Below, piece by piece: positions 56,154 through 64,000 of a DNA stretch of 64,000 nucleotides. Below the pieces are notes generated by a model. The model ran no database searches. It was not told the origin of the DNA and saw only the letters and a list, made by a program, of their open reading frames with translations. Source of the DNA: Streptomyces tagetis. Its GTDB lineage: Bacteria; Actinomycetota; Actinomycetes; Streptomycetales; Streptomycetaceae. The position numbers and the translations under genes were made by a program. The DNA lies in NCBI RefSeq assembly GCF_018069565.1, contig NZ_JAGPNL010000007.1, forward strand, positions 124,001 to 188,000, written 5' to 3'. Each line of letters begins with the position of its first letter. The first letter of the stretch is position 1.

Positions 56154-56915
56154 ATGTACGCACCCGAGCGACAGCAGGAGATCCTCCGGCTCGCCCGGGA
56201 CGGCGGCCGGGTCGACGTGGTGTCGCTGGCCGAGGAGTTCCAGGTCACCGCGGAGACCATCCGCCGCGACCTGAAGGCCCTCGACCGCGCCGGGCTGCTC
56301 CGCCGGGTGCACGGCGGCGCCATTCCGGCCGGACGCCTCGACTTCGAGCCGGACCTCGCCGAGCGCGAGACCACCGCCGCCGACGAGAAGGACCGGATCG
56401 CCAAGGCCGCCCTGGCCGAGGTGCCCGCCGAGGGCACGATGATCCTCGACGCCGGTTCCACGGTGGCCCGGCTGGCCTCCGCCCTGCCGCCCGAGGCGGC
56501 GCTCACCGTCGTCACCCACAGCCTGCCCATCGCCGCCCGCCTCGCCGACCACCCCGGCATCCAGCTCCATCTGGTCGGCGGACGCGTCCGGCACCGTACC
56601 CGCGCCGCCGTGGACGCCTGGGCCCTGCGCGCCTACAGCGAGATCCGCGCCGACGTGGTGCTCCTCGCGGCCAACGGTTTCTCCGCCGAGCACGGGCTGA
56701 CCACCCCCGACCTCGCCGAGGCCGCGGTCAAGCGGGCCGCCGTCGCCTCCGCCCGCCGGGTCGTCCTGCTCGCCGACTCCTCCAAGCACGGCCAGGAGCA
56801 CTTCGCCCGCTTCGGCGGCCTGGGCGACGTGGACCTGCTGATCACCGACAGCGGGCTGAGCCCGGAAGACGCCACCGCCATCGAGCGCGACGGCACGGAA
56901 GTGGTACGAGCATGA
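56154..56915 (+). CDS. fruR: DeoR-family repressor of the fructose operon
   Basis: 253 aa. N-terminal DeoR HTH (YAPERQQEILRLARDGGRVDV, then FQVTAETIRRDLKALDRAGLLRRVHGGA). The sugar-phosphate-binding C-domain carries DAGSTV and LLADSSKHG. It leads the operon fruR-fruK-fruA and overlaps fruK by ATGA. The family senses fructose 1-phosphate, and this protein would repress its own operon. Confidence 0.92.
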   Translation: MYAPERQQEILRLARDGGRVDVVSLAEEFQVTAETIRRDLKALDRAGLLRRVHGGAIPAGRLDFEPDLAERETTAADEKDRIAKAALAEVPAEGTMILDAGSTVARLASALPPEAALTVVTHSLPIAARLADHPGIQLHLVGGRVRHRTRAAVDAWALRAYSEIRADVVLLAANGFSAEHGLTTPDLAEAAVKRAAVASARRVVLLADSSKHGQEHFARFGGLGDVDLLITDSGLSPEDATAIERDGTEVVRA

Positions 56916-57859
56916 TCCTCACCGTCACCCCCAACCCCTCCCTGGACCGCACCTACGAGGTGCCCTCCCTCGACCGGGGCGAAGTGGTCCGGGCCACCGG
57001 GGAGCGCGTCGACCCGGGCGGCAAGGGCGTCAACGTCTCGCGCGCGGTCACCGCCGCCGGCCGGCGCACGGTCGCCGTCCTGCCGCTGGGCGGAGCACCG
57101 GGCGCCCTCGTCGCCGACCTGCTCGACGCGCAGGGCATCGAGGTCGCGCCGGTGCCGATCACCGGGGCGACCCGCTCGAACATCGCCCTCGCCGAGGCCG
57201 ACGGCGTCCTGACGAAGATCAACGCCCCCGGCCCCGAACTCACCGAGGCCGAACGGGAACTGCTCCTCGACACCGTCCGCCGCCAGTCCCACGACGCCGA
57301 CTGGATCGCCTGCTGCGGCAGCCTCCCGCGCGGCCTGGCCCCCTCCTGGTACGCCGAGCTGGTCGCGCGGGCGCACACCGCCGGGGTCCGTATCGCCCTC
57401 GACACCTCCGGGCCGGCACTGCGCCAGGCGCTGGGCGAGCGCCCCGACGTGGTCAAGCCCAACGCCGAGGAACTCGCCGAGGTCGTCGGCCGTCCGCTCG
57501 CCACCATCGGCGACGCGGTCAAGGCCGCCGAGGAACTGCGCGAACTGGGCGCGGTCGCCGTCCTGGCCAGCCTCGGGGCCGACGGGCAACTGCTCGTGTC
57601 CGACACCGGCACCTGGTACGGCAGCGCCCGCGTGGACGCCGTACGCAGCAACGTCGGCGCGGGGGACTCCTCCCTCGCCGGTTTCCTCGTCGCCGGGGGC
57701 GCCGGCCCGCAGGCCCTCGCCTCCGCCGTCGCCCACGGCGCCGCCGCGGTGCAGCTCCCCGGCAGCGTGATGCCGACGCCGGCCGATCTGGACCCGGCCG
57801 CGGTGACCGTCACGGCCCGCGTCCCCGTCGACCGTCCGCTGACGGAGCCGGTGCCATGA
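56912..57859 (+). CDS. fruK: 1-phosphofructokinase
   Basis: 315 aa, ATGA overlap with fruR. PfkB-family kinase: MILTVTPNPSLDRTYEV at the N-terminus, substrate motif GGKGVNVSRA, and the C-terminal GAGDSSLAGFL with the catalytic Asp and anion hole. It phosphorylates fructose 1-phosphate to fructose 1,6-bisphosphate after PTS uptake by FruA. Confidence 0.95.
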   Translation: MILTVTPNPSLDRTYEVPSLDRGEVVRATGERVDPGGKGVNVSRAVTAAGRRTVAVLPLGGAPGALVADLLDAQGIEVAPVPITGATRSNIALAEADGVLTKINAPGPELTEAERELLLDTVRRQSHDADWIACCGSLPRGLAPSWYAELVARAHTAGVRIALDTSGPALRQALGERPDVVKPNAEELAEVVGRPLATIGDAVKAAEELRELGAVAVLASLGADGQLLVSDTGTWYGSARVDAVRSNVGAGDSSLAGFLVAGGAGPQALASAVAHGAAAVQLPGSVMPTPADLDPAAVTVTARVPVDRPLTEPVP

Positions 57860-58038
57860 GCCGACGGACCCTGGACCGGTCCCGGTCCGCCCCCGTGACC
57901 CTTGCCTCCCCCCTGTCCCTCCCCGATCCCGGCGCCCCGGCCGGGGCCCGCCCCGTCCCCCACCGCAGTACCCCCGTCCCCACCCCCGCCCACCACCCCA
58001 CGTTCCGGGCGATACGCGAGCGAAGGAGCCCGCGATGA
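57856..58038 (+). CDS. Bridging 60-codon frame between fruK and fruA
   Basis: Starts by ATGA overlap with the fruK stop and ends by ATGA overlap with the fruA start, filling the whole gap. The product is Pro/Arg/Ser-rich with no domain, so a real protein is doubtful. The frame may instead carry ribosomes from fruK to fruA. Confidence 0.3.
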   Translation: MSRRTLDRSRSAPVTLASPLSLPDPGAPAGARPVPHRSTPVPTPAHHPTFRAIRERRSPR

Positions 58039-60182
58039 GCGAGATGATCACCGCGGACCTGGTCGACCTCGACCTGTCCGCCGACACGAAGGAAGCGGCG
58101 GCACGTGCCCTCGCCGAACGGATGGTGGCCCAGGGCCGCGTGAGCGACCTGGAGGGCTTCCTCGCCGACGTCGCGGCCCGGGAGGCGCAGATGCCGACCG
58201 GCCTCGACGGCGGCATCGGCATCCCGCACTGCCGCAGCGAGCACGCCACCGAGCCCACGCTCGCCTTCGGGCGCAGCGCGCGCGGCATCGACTTCGGAGC
58301 GGCGGACGGTCCGGCCGACCTGATCTTCCTGATCGCCGCGCCGGCGGGCGCGGACGACGCCCACCTGACGATCCTCTCCTCGCTGGCCCGGCAGTTGATG
58401 AACGCCGACTTCACCTCCGCGCTGCGGTCGGTGGACGACGCGGAGGCCGCCGCGGCCCTGATCCGCGGCGACGAGTCCCCGGCGACGGAACCGTCCCCGG
58501 CCGGGGGCGCGGAGGGCACGGGAGACGCCGCAGGCTCCGCCTCCGGTGCCTCCGAGGACTCCGTGGCGGGGCCGGCGGCGGCCTCCGCGGGCCCCGCCAC
58601 GGCCACCACCGCCGCACCCGGGAAGGGCGAGAACGGCCCGAGCGCCGGGACCGCCGAGGTTGCGTCCGCGGGCGCCGGGCGTCCGTTCCGTATCGTCGCC
58701 GTCACCTCCTGCCCCACCGGCATCGCGCACACCTACATGGCGGCCGAGTCGCTGGAGAAGGCGGGCCGCGAGGCGGGCGTCGAGGTCGTCGTCGAGACGC
58801 AGGGCTCGGCCGGCTTCACCCGGCTCGACCCGGCGGTGATCGATGCCGCGGACGGCGTGATCTTCGCCCACGACGTGCCGGTGCGCGACAAGGAGCGCTT
58901 CGCCGGCAAGCCCACCGTCGACACCGGCGTCAAGGCCGGCATCAACCGGCCCGGCGAACTGATCGCCGAGGTCCGCGACAAGGCCGCGCGCGGCGAGGTC
59001 ACCTCGGCCGCCGCCCCGGGCACCACGCCCGTCGAGCGCACCGGCGAGGGCGGCGAGGGCTACGGCACCAAGCTCCGCAAGTGGCTGATGTCCGGCGTCA
59101 GTTACATGGTCCCGTTCGTCGCCGCGGGTGGTCTGCTCATCGCCCTCGGCTTCGCCATCGGCGGCTACGAGGTCGACAAGGCCCCGTCCGTGATGGAGCA
59201 CTTCGCCTGGTTGCAGGCGGACAGTTGGGCGGCGCTGCTCTTCCAGATCGGCGGCGTGGCCTTCGGCTTCCTCGTGCCGGTCCTGGCCGGTTACATCGCC
59301 TACGGCATGGCCGACCGGCCCGGTATCGTGCCCGGCTTCGTCGGCGGTTCGATCGCGCTCACCATCAACGCCGGTTTCCTCGGCGGTCTGGCGGCCGGTC
59401 TGATCGCCGGTGCGGTGGTGATGGCGATCCAACGGCTGCGTATCCCGGCGGCGTTGCGCGGCATCATGCCGGTGGTCGTGATCCCGCTGATCTCCTCGGC
59501 GATCGTCGGCTTCCTGATGTTCGTGGTGATCGGCAAGCCCATCGCCTCCGCGCAGCAGGGCATGACCGACTGGCTCAACGGCCTCTCCGGCGCCAACGCG
59601 GTCCTGCTCGGCGCGCTGCTCGGCCTGATGATGTGCTTCGACCTCGGCGGGCCCGTCAACAAGGTCGCCTACACCTTCGCCACGGCCGGCATCGCGGTCT
59701 CCAGCCCGAGCGACTCGGCGATGAAGATCATGGCGGCGGTCATGGCGGCCGGCATGGTCCCGCCGCTGGCGATGGCCCTGGCCACCACCGTGCGCGGCAA
59801 GCTCTTCAACGCCACCGAGCGCGAGAACGGCAAGGCCGCCTGGGTGCTCGGCGCCTCCTTCATCTCCGAGGGAGCCATCCCGTTCGCCGCGGCCGACCCG
59901 CTGCGCGTGATCCCCGCCTCCATGGTGGGCGGCGCCCTCACCGGGTCGCTGTCGATGGCCTTCGGCGCGACGCTGCGCGCCCCGCACGGCGGCATCTTCG
60001 TGGTCCCGCTGATCGGCAACCCGCTGCTCTACCTGGTCGCCATCGCCGCCGGCGTCTGCGTCACCACCGGCCTGGTGGTCCTCCTCAAGGGCCTGCGCCG
60101 CAGCACCCCCGCCGTCGCCCCGGGCGCCGGGGACGCGGCGGCCGACCCGGCCCGCGAGGCCCAGCAGCCGGTCACCGTGTGA
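58035..60182 (+). CDS. fruA: Fructose-specific PTS enzyme IIABC
   Basis: 715 aa behind AAGGAG. EIIA (about 1-150) with phosphorylated His65 in IGIPHCRSEH; an Ala/Gly-rich linker (155-210); EIIB (about 215-320) with phosphocysteine Cys226 in VTSCPTGIAHT; EIIC (about 345-690) with around nine hydrophobic segments and GGPVNKVAYTF. Transports and phosphorylates fructose to fructose 1-phosphate, the substrate of FruK. A-B-C fusion order is the usual Streptomyces form. Confidence 0.95.
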   Translation: MSEMITADLVDLDLSADTKEAAARALAERMVAQGRVSDLEGFLADVAAREAQMPTGLDGGIGIPHCRSEHATEPTLAFGRSARGIDFGAADGPADLIFLIAAPAGADDAHLTILSSLARQLMNADFTSALRSVDDAEAAAALIRGDESPATEPSPAGGAEGTGDAAGSASGASEDSVAGPAAASAGPATATTAAPGKGENGPSAGTAEVASAGAGRPFRIVAVTSCPTGIAHTYMAAESLEKAGREAGVEVVVETQGSAGFTRLDPAVIDAADGVIFAHDVPVRDKERFAGKPTVDTGVKAGINRPGELIAEVRDKAARGEVTSAAAPGTTPVERTGEGGEGYGTKLRKWLMSGVSYMVPFVAAGGLLIALGFAIGGYEVDKAPSVMEHFAWLQADSWAALLFQIGGVAFGFLVPVLAGYIAYGMADRPGIVPGFVGGSIALTINAGFLGGLAAGLIAGAVVMAIQRLRIPAALRGIMPVVVIPLISSAIVGFLMFVVIGKPIASAQQGMTDWLNGLSGANAVLLGALLGLMMCFDLGGPVNKVAYTFATAGIAVSSPSDSAMKIMAAVMAAGMVPPLAMALATTVRGKLFNATERENGKAAWVLGASFISEGAIPFAAADPLRVIPASMVGGALTGSLSMAFGATLRAPHGGIFVVPLIGNPLLYLVAIAAGVCVTTGLVVLLKGLRRSTPAVAPGAGDAAADPAREAQQPVTV

Positions 60183-60281
60183 CACCCGGCGCCTGATGGC
60201 ACGGCTGGACCGGCACGGCGACATCGGTACAGCCACACCGGCGCAGCCACACCGGCACGGTCACAGGCGCCGACACGGATA

Positions 60282-60324
60282 CGGCTCCGGGCCGGGACCC
60301 TTTCGAGGGCCCGGCCCGGAGCCG
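60282..60324. terminator. Bidirectional terminator between fruA and the DUF6227 gene
   Basis: Perfect 15-bp arms CGGCTCCGGGCCGGG / CCCGGCCCGGAGCCG with an inner CCC-TTTCGA-GGG stem, between two convergent genes. Confidence 0.8.
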
Positions 60325-60358
60325 TTCGCCGTCACGTACGGGCGGGGCGCCGGCAGCC

Positions 60359-61105
60359 TCAGATGACCCGGGCCGCGCGCCGCTCCATCGTCCGCCGGGC
60401 CACGTCCTCGCTGACGTACACCTCGCACATGTGGCGCCCGTCGGGCGTCGCCGTGTGCTCGACCTCCCACAGGGAGATCTCGACACCGTCGCCCAGCAGG
60501 AAGGCGTGCTCGTAGAGCGAGATGCTGAGCCGGCCCCGGCCCGCGCGGCCGGGTCCGCCGAACGCCTGCGTGATCCGGTGCGCCGACGCCGTGGCCAGCA
60601 GGGCCGCGATCTCCGGACCCGGACGGTCCGCGTTCTCCGCACGGCGCAGCAGCCGGCGCGCGTGATCCGCCGATCCGTCGGACACGTACGTGTGCCGGGG
60701 CGCCGGGACCGGCGACAACCGCACCGGCAGCGGCAGCTCGAAACCGGGTGAGTCCGGCGGCAGCGCCAGCCGGGCGGTGGCGGCGCGCGCCTCCTCCTCG
60801 TCGACGTACACCTCGTGCTGCGGGGCGCCGTGCGGCGCGGTGTTGTGGACCAGCTCCCAGAGGGTGAGCGCCGAACCGTCCGCCAGCAGCCACGTGTGCC
60901 GGTACGTCTCCCGGTGCAGACCCGCGCTGTGGTGCGCGGAGTGCAGCGAGTCGTCGTACGCCAGCGCGCCCTCCACCCGCCGCACCGTCTCGTCGGGCAG
61001 CTCGAACGAGTTCAGCGCGCGGCCGAGCAGTCGCGCGAGGTGCTCCTCCGGAGACTCGGGCGACTCGGGTGGTTCGTACGCTGCCGTGTCGTACGGAACG
61101 CTCAA
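60359..61105 (-). CDS. DUF6227 family protein
   Basis: 248 aa from TTG 61105, six bases after GGGAG. The protein contains two related halves: each has a helix with Arg, then HTWLLADGSALTLWELVHNTA-like and HAFLLGDGVEISLWEVEHTAT-like strands, then EVYV(D/S)E. This internal duplication is visible directly. Widespread in Streptomyces; function unknown. Confidence 0.82.
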   Translation of the reverse strand: MSVPYDTAAYEPPESPESPEEHLARLLGRALNSFELPDETVRRVEGALAYDDSLHSAHHSAGLHRETYRHTWLLADGSALTLWELVHNTAPHGAPQHEVYVDEEEARAATARLALPPDSPGFELPLPVRLSPVPAPRHTYVSDGSADHARRLLRRAENADRPGPEIAALLATASAHRITQAFGGPGRAGRGRLSISLYEHAFLLGDGVEISLWEVEHTATPDGRHMCEVYVSEDVARRTMERRAARVI

Positions 61106-61349
61106 GGTTTCTCCCGGCGTTGCTGCATGTCACCTTGTGGGTGCATACCGTAGCCCCTCGGTCGGACGTCGTACCCCGGAACCGGGAAAACGCCTGCTCG
61201 AAAAACGCGCCGCCCACGCGAAAAGTTTCCGCGGGACCCGATGGACCGTCAAAAAACCCTGCCGGCACCCCTCTTGGATTGCCCTACAGCATGCCCCGTT
61301 CCCGGCCCGGCACTCCTCCCCGCCGCTTCGCGGGCCCCGGGCCCGTCCG

Positions 61350-62414
61350 CTACGGGGCCTCGCCCGCGCGGTCGCCGGCCCCGTCGCCCGCGCCGTAGAG
61401 CAGCCCGTACGACGGCCAGGCGCCGCCCGGTCCCTCCACCGGGGCGGCGGCCCGTACGGCGCGCACGATCGCCCGCGTCACCACGTCGGCGCCCGCCGCC
61501 AGCACCTCGTTCAGCGCGAGCGGCTGCCCGGCCTCCAGCGGGCGCCGCCCGGTCGCCAGGGTGAAGACCGTGTCCCCGTCGGTGAGCAGGTGCACCGGGC
61601 GGACGGCGCGCGCGATGCCGTCGTGCGCCGTGCCGGCCAGCTTCTGGGCCTGCGCCCGCGACAGGTCCGCGTCCGTGACGACCACGGCGAGGGTGGTGTT
61701 GAGCGGGGGAGGGGCGTTGAGCGCCGCGACCTCGTCCAGGCGCCGCCGCGCCGCCTCGTGCACCTCCCGCGCCGGGTACGTCACCCGCCGCCCCGCGAAC
61801 AGCTCCCCGTACAGCACGCCGGTCTCCGGGTCCAGCGCGGACCCCGCCGCGTTGGCCACCACCAGCGCCGCCACCGTGATCCCCGAGTCCAGCACCGTGC
61901 TCGCCGTGCCGACCCCGCCCTTCAGGGTCCCGGCCACGGCTCCCGTACCGGCCCCGACGCACCCCTCGGCCACGGGGGCGCCGGGCGCGCTCGCGTGGGC
62001 GGCCTCCACCGCCGCCCGCCCGGTGGCCGCGTCCGGCCGGGCCCGGAAGTCGCCGCCGCGCCCCAGGTCGAAGACGCAGGCGGCGGGTACCACCGGCACC
62101 ACGTGCGCCGGGTCCGGCCCGACGCGAATCCCGCGCCCCCTCTCCTCCAGCCACGACATCACCCCGGACGCCGCGTCCAGCCCGTAGGCGCTGCCGCCAG
62201 TCAGGACGACCGCCTCGACCCTCTGCACCACGTTGCGCGGGTCCAGGGCGTCGGTCTCCTTGGTGCCGGGACCGCCGCCGCGCACGTCCACGGCGGCGAC
62301 CGCGCCGCCCTCCGGCGCGAGCACCACCGTGGTGCCCGTGAGCCATCCGTCACCGCTGCGCGTCGCATGTCCGACCCGCACGCCCGCCACGTCCGTCACC
62401 GCGTCCACTGTCAT
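61350..62414 (-). CDS. P1-family peptidase (DmpA/L-aminopeptidase-like)
   Basis: 354 aa. DmpA-like features: DVAGVRVGHAT at the N-terminus, VVLTGGSAYGLDAASGVMSWLEE, VPAACVFDLGRGG and the self-cleavage region PPLNTTLAVVVTDA, where Thr rather than Ser is at the nucleophile position. Such N-terminal-nucleophile enzymes are aminopeptidases or amidases after autoprocessing. Substrate not predictable. Confidence 0.88.
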   Translation of the reverse strand: MTVDAVTDVAGVRVGHATRSGDGWLTGTTVVLAPEGGAVAAVDVRGGGPGTKETDALDPRNVVQRVEAVVLTGGSAYGLDAASGVMSWLEERGRGIRVGPDPAHVVPVVPAACVFDLGRGGDFRARPDAATGRAAVEAAHASAPGAPVAEGCVGAGTGAVAGTLKGGVGTASTVLDSGITVAALVVANAAGSALDPETGVLYGELFAGRRVTYPAREVHEAARRRLDEVAALNAPPPLNTTLAVVVTDADLSRAQAQKLAGTAHDGIARAVRPVHLLTDGDTVFTLATGRRPLEAGQPLALNEVLAAGADVVTRAIVRAVRAAAPVEGPGGAWPSYGLLYGAGDGAGDRAGEAP

Positions 62415-62453
62415 GCCGACAGTGTCGTCCAGCGGGCCGCGTCCCCGCCGGTA

Positions 62454-63722
62454 TCAGGCGGCCGGCGCCGCCGGGCCCCGGCGCGCGGCGCCCCGGCGGG
62501 CGCTCAGCACCACCTCGGACGCCACCGCGACGGCCAGCACGACCCCGGCCGCGAGCACCGCCAGGTCCCCGAGGAAGGTGCAGCAGATCACCAGCAACGC
62601 GGCCATGGGCAGCACCACTTGCTGGGAGATGCCGGCCTTGAAGTGGCGCGAGTGCAGCACCCACACCGTGAGCAGGTACAGCGCCGTCGGCAGCGTCACC
62701 GCGGCGGACGCCGCCAGGGCCGAGACGTGTTCCTTGCCGACCGCGTGGTCCACGGCCACCTCCAGCCCCGCGCCGATCGCCGCCGCCGAGGCGAACACCA
62801 GGTAGTGGCCGTACCCCCACAGGAACGCCTCCCGGCTGGACCGCAGCCGGCCGTGGATGGGCACCCCGAAGTAGATCCACCAGGCGGCGAAGACGATCAG
62901 CAGCCCGCCCACCGCGATGGGCAGCACCTCGTGCAGCGCGTCGTGCTCGTCGATGCCCGACTTCACCGCCACCGTGGCCGCGGCGATGGTCTCGCCGAGC
63001 ACGATGATCGTGAACAGGCCGTACCGCTCCGCGACGTGGTGCGGATGCCAGGAGGAGGGGTGCCGCCACTCCGCGATCAGCGGCACGCACATCTCCAGCA
63101 GCGCCATCACCAGGAACAGCCACAGCCGGCCGCCCTGCGGCAGGAGCACCAGGCCGAGCCATCCGATCTGGCAGACCAGCACCCCGACCGCGTATCTGCG
63201 GGCCATCAGGCGCTCCGCGGGCGCCGCGCCGCGGGCCGCCCGCAGCCACTGCGCCGACATGGCGATCCGCATGATGACGTAGCCCAGCCAGACCGCCAGG
63301 AAGTCGTGGCCGGCGAAGGCCCGGGAGATCCCGGCCGCCAGCACCAGCACGCCCGCGATCTGCACCAGGGTCATGACCCGGTAGAGCACGTCGTCGTTGT
63401 CGTAGGCGGAGGCGAACCAGGTGAAGTTCATCCAGGCCCACCAGATGGCGAAGAAGACCATCGCGTAGTTGAGGATGCCCTCGCCGGTGTGCCCCTCGGA
63501 GACCGCGTGCACCAACTGGGCGCCCGCCTGGGCGACGGCCACGACGAAGCACAGGTCGAAGAGGAGTTCCAGCGGGGAGGAGACCCGGTGCGGCTCGTGC
63601 CGGTCCCGTGCGGTGAGCGGGCGCAGCGGGCGGTGACCGCCGGCCGATCCAGATGGGCCGGACGGGCCGGACGGGCCCGGGGAGCCGGGCGGGGTGGCGG
63701 CGGGCGGGGGACCGGACGTCAT
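62454..63722 (-). CDS. Low temperature requirement protein A (LtrA) family membrane protein
   Basis: 422 aa from ATG 63722 (a frame open further upstream is Arg/Pro-rich). LtrA hallmarks: SSPLELLFDLCFVVAVAQAGAQLV, WMNFTWFASAYDNDD, ERYGLFTIIVLGETIAAATVAV, and about eleven hydrophobic segments. Named from a Listeria cold-sensitivity phenotype; molecular function is unresolved. Confidence 0.88.
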   Translation of the reverse strand: MTSGPPPAATPPGSPGPSGPSGPSGSAGGHRPLRPLTARDRHEPHRVSSPLELLFDLCFVVAVAQAGAQLVHAVSEGHTGEGILNYAMVFFAIWWAWMNFTWFASAYDNDDVLYRVMTLVQIAGVLVLAAGISRAFAGHDFLAVWLGYVIMRIAMSAQWLRAARGAAPAERLMARRYAVGVLVCQIGWLGLVLLPQGGRLWLFLVMALLEMCVPLIAEWRHPSSWHPHHVAERYGLFTIIVLGETIAAATVAVKSGIDEHDALHEVLPIAVGGLLIVFAAWWIYFGVPIHGRLRSSREAFLWGYGHYLVFASAAAIGAGLEVAVDHAVGKEHVSALAASAAVTLPTALYLLTVWVLHSRHFKAGISQQVVLPMAALLVICCTFLGDLAVLAAGVVLAVAVASEVVLSARRGAARRGPAAPAA

Positions 63723-63910
63723 GACTCCCAGCACAGCAGACGGGGAGCGGACGTGCTTGCGGACGGCGGGGCCGCGTCCACCACGGGGAGCAGCGTGGCG
63801 CCGTCCGGGGGCAGGCCCGCGCCGTTTGGCGGCGGCCTGCCGGGGTCCCCCGGCAGGGTGGCTCGTGCGGGGGCGTCGGATGGTGTGTGCGGGGGTCGTA
63901 CTCTGGGGGT

Positions 63911-64000
63911 ATGAGTAGCGTCTCCGCATCCGAGTCGAGTGGGCCCCGGCCCGGCCTGGTCTTCGATGACCCGCTGGACCAGCAGTCCTCGGACGACACC
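63911..64000 (+). CDS. Start of an unknown gene (3' end outside window)
   Basis: ATG 63911 after CTGGGGGT opens a frame that runs to the window end (30 codons). The visible part (SSVSASESSGPRPGLVFDDP) is hydrophilic and disordered-looking. Divergent from the LtrA gene across about 190 bp. No identification is possible. Confidence 0.55.
   Translation, partial: MSSVSASESSGPRPGLVFDDPLDQQSSDDT

Overview
The window is high-GC actinobacterial chromosome, almost certainly Streptomyces. Signs of this are third-position G/C bias, frequent GTG/TTG starts, an XRE/DUF5753 plus DUF397 pair, DUF6338/DUF6879/DUF6227-type proteins, two GPP34 proteins, and an HrdD-type sigma factor with a promoter matching the sigma-R consensus. 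Everything below was read by eye from the sequence; no database search was run.

Left flank (1-20230): an ADP-ribosylglycohydrolase-like C-terminus cut by the window edge, a polytopic membrane protein, a D-Ala-D-Ala carboxypeptidase with a very long disordered N-terminus, two separated GPP34 proteins, the XRE/DUF397 pair, a glutathione peroxidase, an MFS exporter, a flavoprotein, small coupled ORFs, DUF4173 and DUF6338 membrane proteins, and a TPR-CHAT protease-like protein divergent from an unknown gene.

Island (20231-39531): a 47-bp direct repeat of the 3' half of tRNA-Arg(CCU) flanks about 19.3 kb. The intact tRNA lies at the right end and the displaced copy at the left, and clusters of a CTCACGCA repeat sit just inside each end. 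No integrase or transfer gene was seen. The left half is clearly more A/T-rich than the host and holds defence-like genes: a 546-aa protein with a HEPN-like motif, an unknown gene followed by an XRE-ImmA/IrrE protein, and an orphan HsdM fused to RAMA-like, CBS-pair and HEPN-like domains. The right half is host-like in GC and holds a class I lanthipeptide cluster of the FxLD type: precursor, full-length LanB, LanC, an isoaspartyl-methyltransferase fusion and an accessory protein. It is preceded by a GNAT enzyme, an XRE-TPR regulator, an anti-sigma-type ATPase and two small Cys-rich proteins.

Right flank (39564-64000): a STAND/NLR ATPase coupled to a small protein that shares a short Tyr/Gln/Asp/His-rich amyloid-like motif with it, a DUF6879 pair, a TetR gene, a DsbA-TPR fusion, a double IclR regulator, a secreted M6 protease, a TetR/DHA2 exporter pair, a divergent MarR/LigB dioxygenase pair, hrdD, another TetR gene, the fructose operon fruR-fruK-fruA, a DUF6227 gene, a P1-family peptidase, an LtrA family protein and the start of an unknown gene.

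The points most worth follow-up are the orphan methylase-RAMA-CBS-HEPN protein, the NLR/amyloid-motif pair, the FxLD lanthipeptide and the integrase-less island that carries the first and the third.
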